Origin: Pseudomonadota bacterium
GTDB taxonomy: Bacteria; Pseudomonadota; Gammaproteobacteria; CALCKW01
DNA length: 32,184 nt
Direction: 5' to 3'
Assembly (NCBI GenBank): GCA_039196715.1
Contig: JBCCUP010000051.1
Span: 1-32,184, forward strand
Shown: one piece after another, positions 31,419 to 32,184 of the stretch
How positions within the stretch are numbered: position 1 is the stretch's first letter
Layout: every line of letters starts with the position of its first letter
Notes under the pieces: generated by a model
What the model was told of the DNA's origin: nothing
What the model saw: only the letters and a program-made list of their open reading frames with translations
Databases searched by the model: none
Position numbers and translations under genes: made by a program

Positions 31419-31840
31419 TTAACTGTATGAGGAGGGTATCGATGTTTCCAGAAGTCAAGAACATGATTAGTCCAGACCTTGACAATGGAACGGTGCCCAA
31501 AGATCCTAAAAATTTCCAGATTTTTATTGAAGTCGAAATCGGTCCGAAAGGCCAGAAAAGTTCAGATATATTTTCCCTTACAGCTATCACTCCCTCTTCG
31601 ATTTCAGCGAATCAAGGTCCAATTTGGGGGCATGGATATTTGATTATGCCTGTGTTTTCTTGGCAGAATGTTGAAAGGTCTCTTAATCTGTTGATGATGC
31701 ACTGTTCAGGCGAGAATTGGGAGGAAGTTGTAAAAAAACTACGTAGAGAGTTGAACTGGGAATTTGACAACTACTATACATAGGGCAGTTAACAAGTTTA
31801 GTCAGTTGGACTGACGTGCCGCCAGCCACTGTTAAGGGCG
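31419..31840 (+). mobile_element. Integron-type gene cassette 1
   Basis: The element starts within GTTAACT (31418-31424) and ends at the G of GTTAGGC (31840-31846). Its own attC begins with AGTTAAC (31787-31793), the exact reverse complement of the GTTAACT at its start. This is what the circular form of one cassette requires, since both come from the same R box pair. It holds one gene in the usual orientation, ending 3 nt before its attC. Its composition is far more AT-rich than the rest of the window. The match to the RYYYAAC/GTTRRRY consensus is imperfect at one base. Confidence 0.75.
31442..31783 (+). CDS. Immunity protein 8 (Imm8)-like cassette gene
   Basis: 113 residues from the ATG at 31442; GAGGAGG 6 nt upstream selects it over an in-frame ATG at 31427 that overlaps the ribosome site. 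The pattern SPDL..., then FQIFIEVEIGPKGQKSSDIFSLTAITP, then HGYLIMPVFSWQNVERSLNLLMMHCSGENWEEVVKKLRRELNWEFDNYY, fits the Imm8 family of small immunity proteins from polymorphic toxin systems, which bind and block a partner toxin in the cytoplasm. No toxin gene is beside it. It is the only gene in cassette 1. Any promoter must lie in the 233 bp to its left. Family call is from pattern recognition; function as an orphan immunity gene is inference. Confidence 0.7.
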   Translation: MFPEVKNMISPDLDNGTVPKDPKNFQIFIEVEIGPKGQKSSDIFSLTAITPSSISANQGPIWGHGYLIMPVFSWQNVERSLNLLMMHCSGENWEEVVKKLRRELNWEFDNYYT

Positions 31841-31846
31841 TTAGGC
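31787..31846 (+). other. attC (59-base-element) recombination site
   Basis: This 60 bp imperfect inverted repeat begins with R'' AGTTAAC and ends with R' GTTAGGC. Inside, TTTAGTCAGTTGG can pair with CCACTGTTAAGG, leaving unpaired bases as in the folded attC strand, and GTCAG-TTGGA-CTGAC (31801-31815) forms a small perfect hairpin. The GGGCGTTAGGC end and length are typical of integron cassettes. The next gene starts 20 bp beyond, as expected for a following cassette. Confidence 0.78.
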
Positions 31847-31865
31847 GGCAACACTTAGCTCAAAT

Positions 31866-32184
31866 ATGTCAGAAAATTGGACAACGAATCTACCTACCGT
31901 GCTAGAGTCGCTACATCAAATAGAATTCGATTACGCAGATGGTGAAGGAATCGATTTCGAGCCTTACCAGCAGTTTCTTAATGTGGAAGATACGAAAGAT
32001 TGGTTTCGGGCTTGGACTGGAAATGATGCAGTCACCGGAGAGGAGTTTCGAATATTTGGCGAGGATGGGACAGGTGGATACGCTGCATTTTGGCTTGTTA
32101 GGGACAGTGAAGACGTCTTAGAGCAACCAATTGTTTTCCTAGGCTCAGAAGGCGCGAGAGGGGTCGTGGCATGCTCCTTTAATG
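31866..32184 (+). CDS. SUKH (SMI1/KNR4)-like protein, partial; gene of cassette 2
   Basis: The frame from ATG 31866 stays open to the window edge, giving 106 residues. The visible sequence has an acidic start (MSENWTTNLPTVLESLHQIEFDYADGEGIDFEPY) and the segment FRIFGEDGTGGYAAFWLVRD, then EQPIVFLGSEGARGVVACSFN. This resembles SMI1/KNR4-type (SUKH) proteins, which often act as immunity proteins against contact-dependent toxins. No good Shine-Dalgarno is seen; cassette genes often lack one. It starts 20 bp after the attC, at the front of cassette 2, whose first bases are TTAGGC. The end and its own attC lie outside the window. A related small fold is possible. Confidence 0.6.
   Translation, partial: MSENWTTNLPTVLESLHQIEFDYADGEGIDFEPYQQFLNVEDTKDWFRAWTGNDAVTGEEFRIFGEDGTGGYAAFWLVRDSEDVLEQPIVFLGSEGARGVVACSFN

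Overview
The window is about 32 kb of GC-rich DNA (roughly 65% G+C by eye) with densely packed, mostly metabolic genes. The last ~0.9 kb is clearly AT-richer and looks acquired. TRAP-TAXI transport, an IclR-controlled oxidation module, a CysJ-type diflavin reductase, a Fur-box-like promoter and an integron-type attC site together suggest a heterotrophic, probably marine proteobacterium, most likely gammaproteobacterial. That is inference; there is no rRNA or marker gene here.

Left part (1-8.6 kb): a TAXI-type TRAP transporter on the minus strand, with a hairpin plus T-run between binding-protein and permease genes; a stand-alone dual-ATPase peptide/nickel-type ABC protein; then a minus-strand pair, aldehyde dehydrogenase and ThDP-dependent enzyme, overlapping stop-to-start. 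A divergent IclR regulator faces the pair across a 50 bp promoter that holds a 21 bp near-palindrome. The pair could turn a 2-oxo acid into an aldehyde and then a carboxylate.

Middle part (8.7-16.3 kb): an exported DUF3179 protein, a small exported NTF2-like protein, a 1138-residue exported G8-domain protein with a hyper-acidic DSDGD repeat linker, and a TPR protein.

Central operon (26.0 down to 16.4 kb, minus strand): a Fur-box-like element lies directly before an unusually large glutamate-synthase-like protein (1848 residues). A CysJ-like diflavin reductase follows (GTGA overlap), then a divergent HemS/ChuX-like protein (5 nt gap), then an FMN-dependent alpha-hydroxy-acid dehydrogenase. 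No GltD and no sulfite reductase hemoprotein are present. This is the best candidate for an undescribed system: an iron-regulated redox operon in which the diflavin reductase may feed electrons to the glutamate synthase, to the HemS-like protein, or to both.

Right part (26.4-32.2 kb): a plus-strand four-gene 2-oxo acid dehydrogenase operon (E1alpha, E1beta, E2, E3) of the PdhABC-Lpd type. Beyond it the composition changes. One complete integron-type gene cassette (31419-31840) carries an Imm8-like immunity gene and a 60 bp attC site, followed by the start of a second cassette with a SUKH/SMI1-KNR4-like gene cut by the window edge. No integrase gene is seen on the left side of these cassettes.
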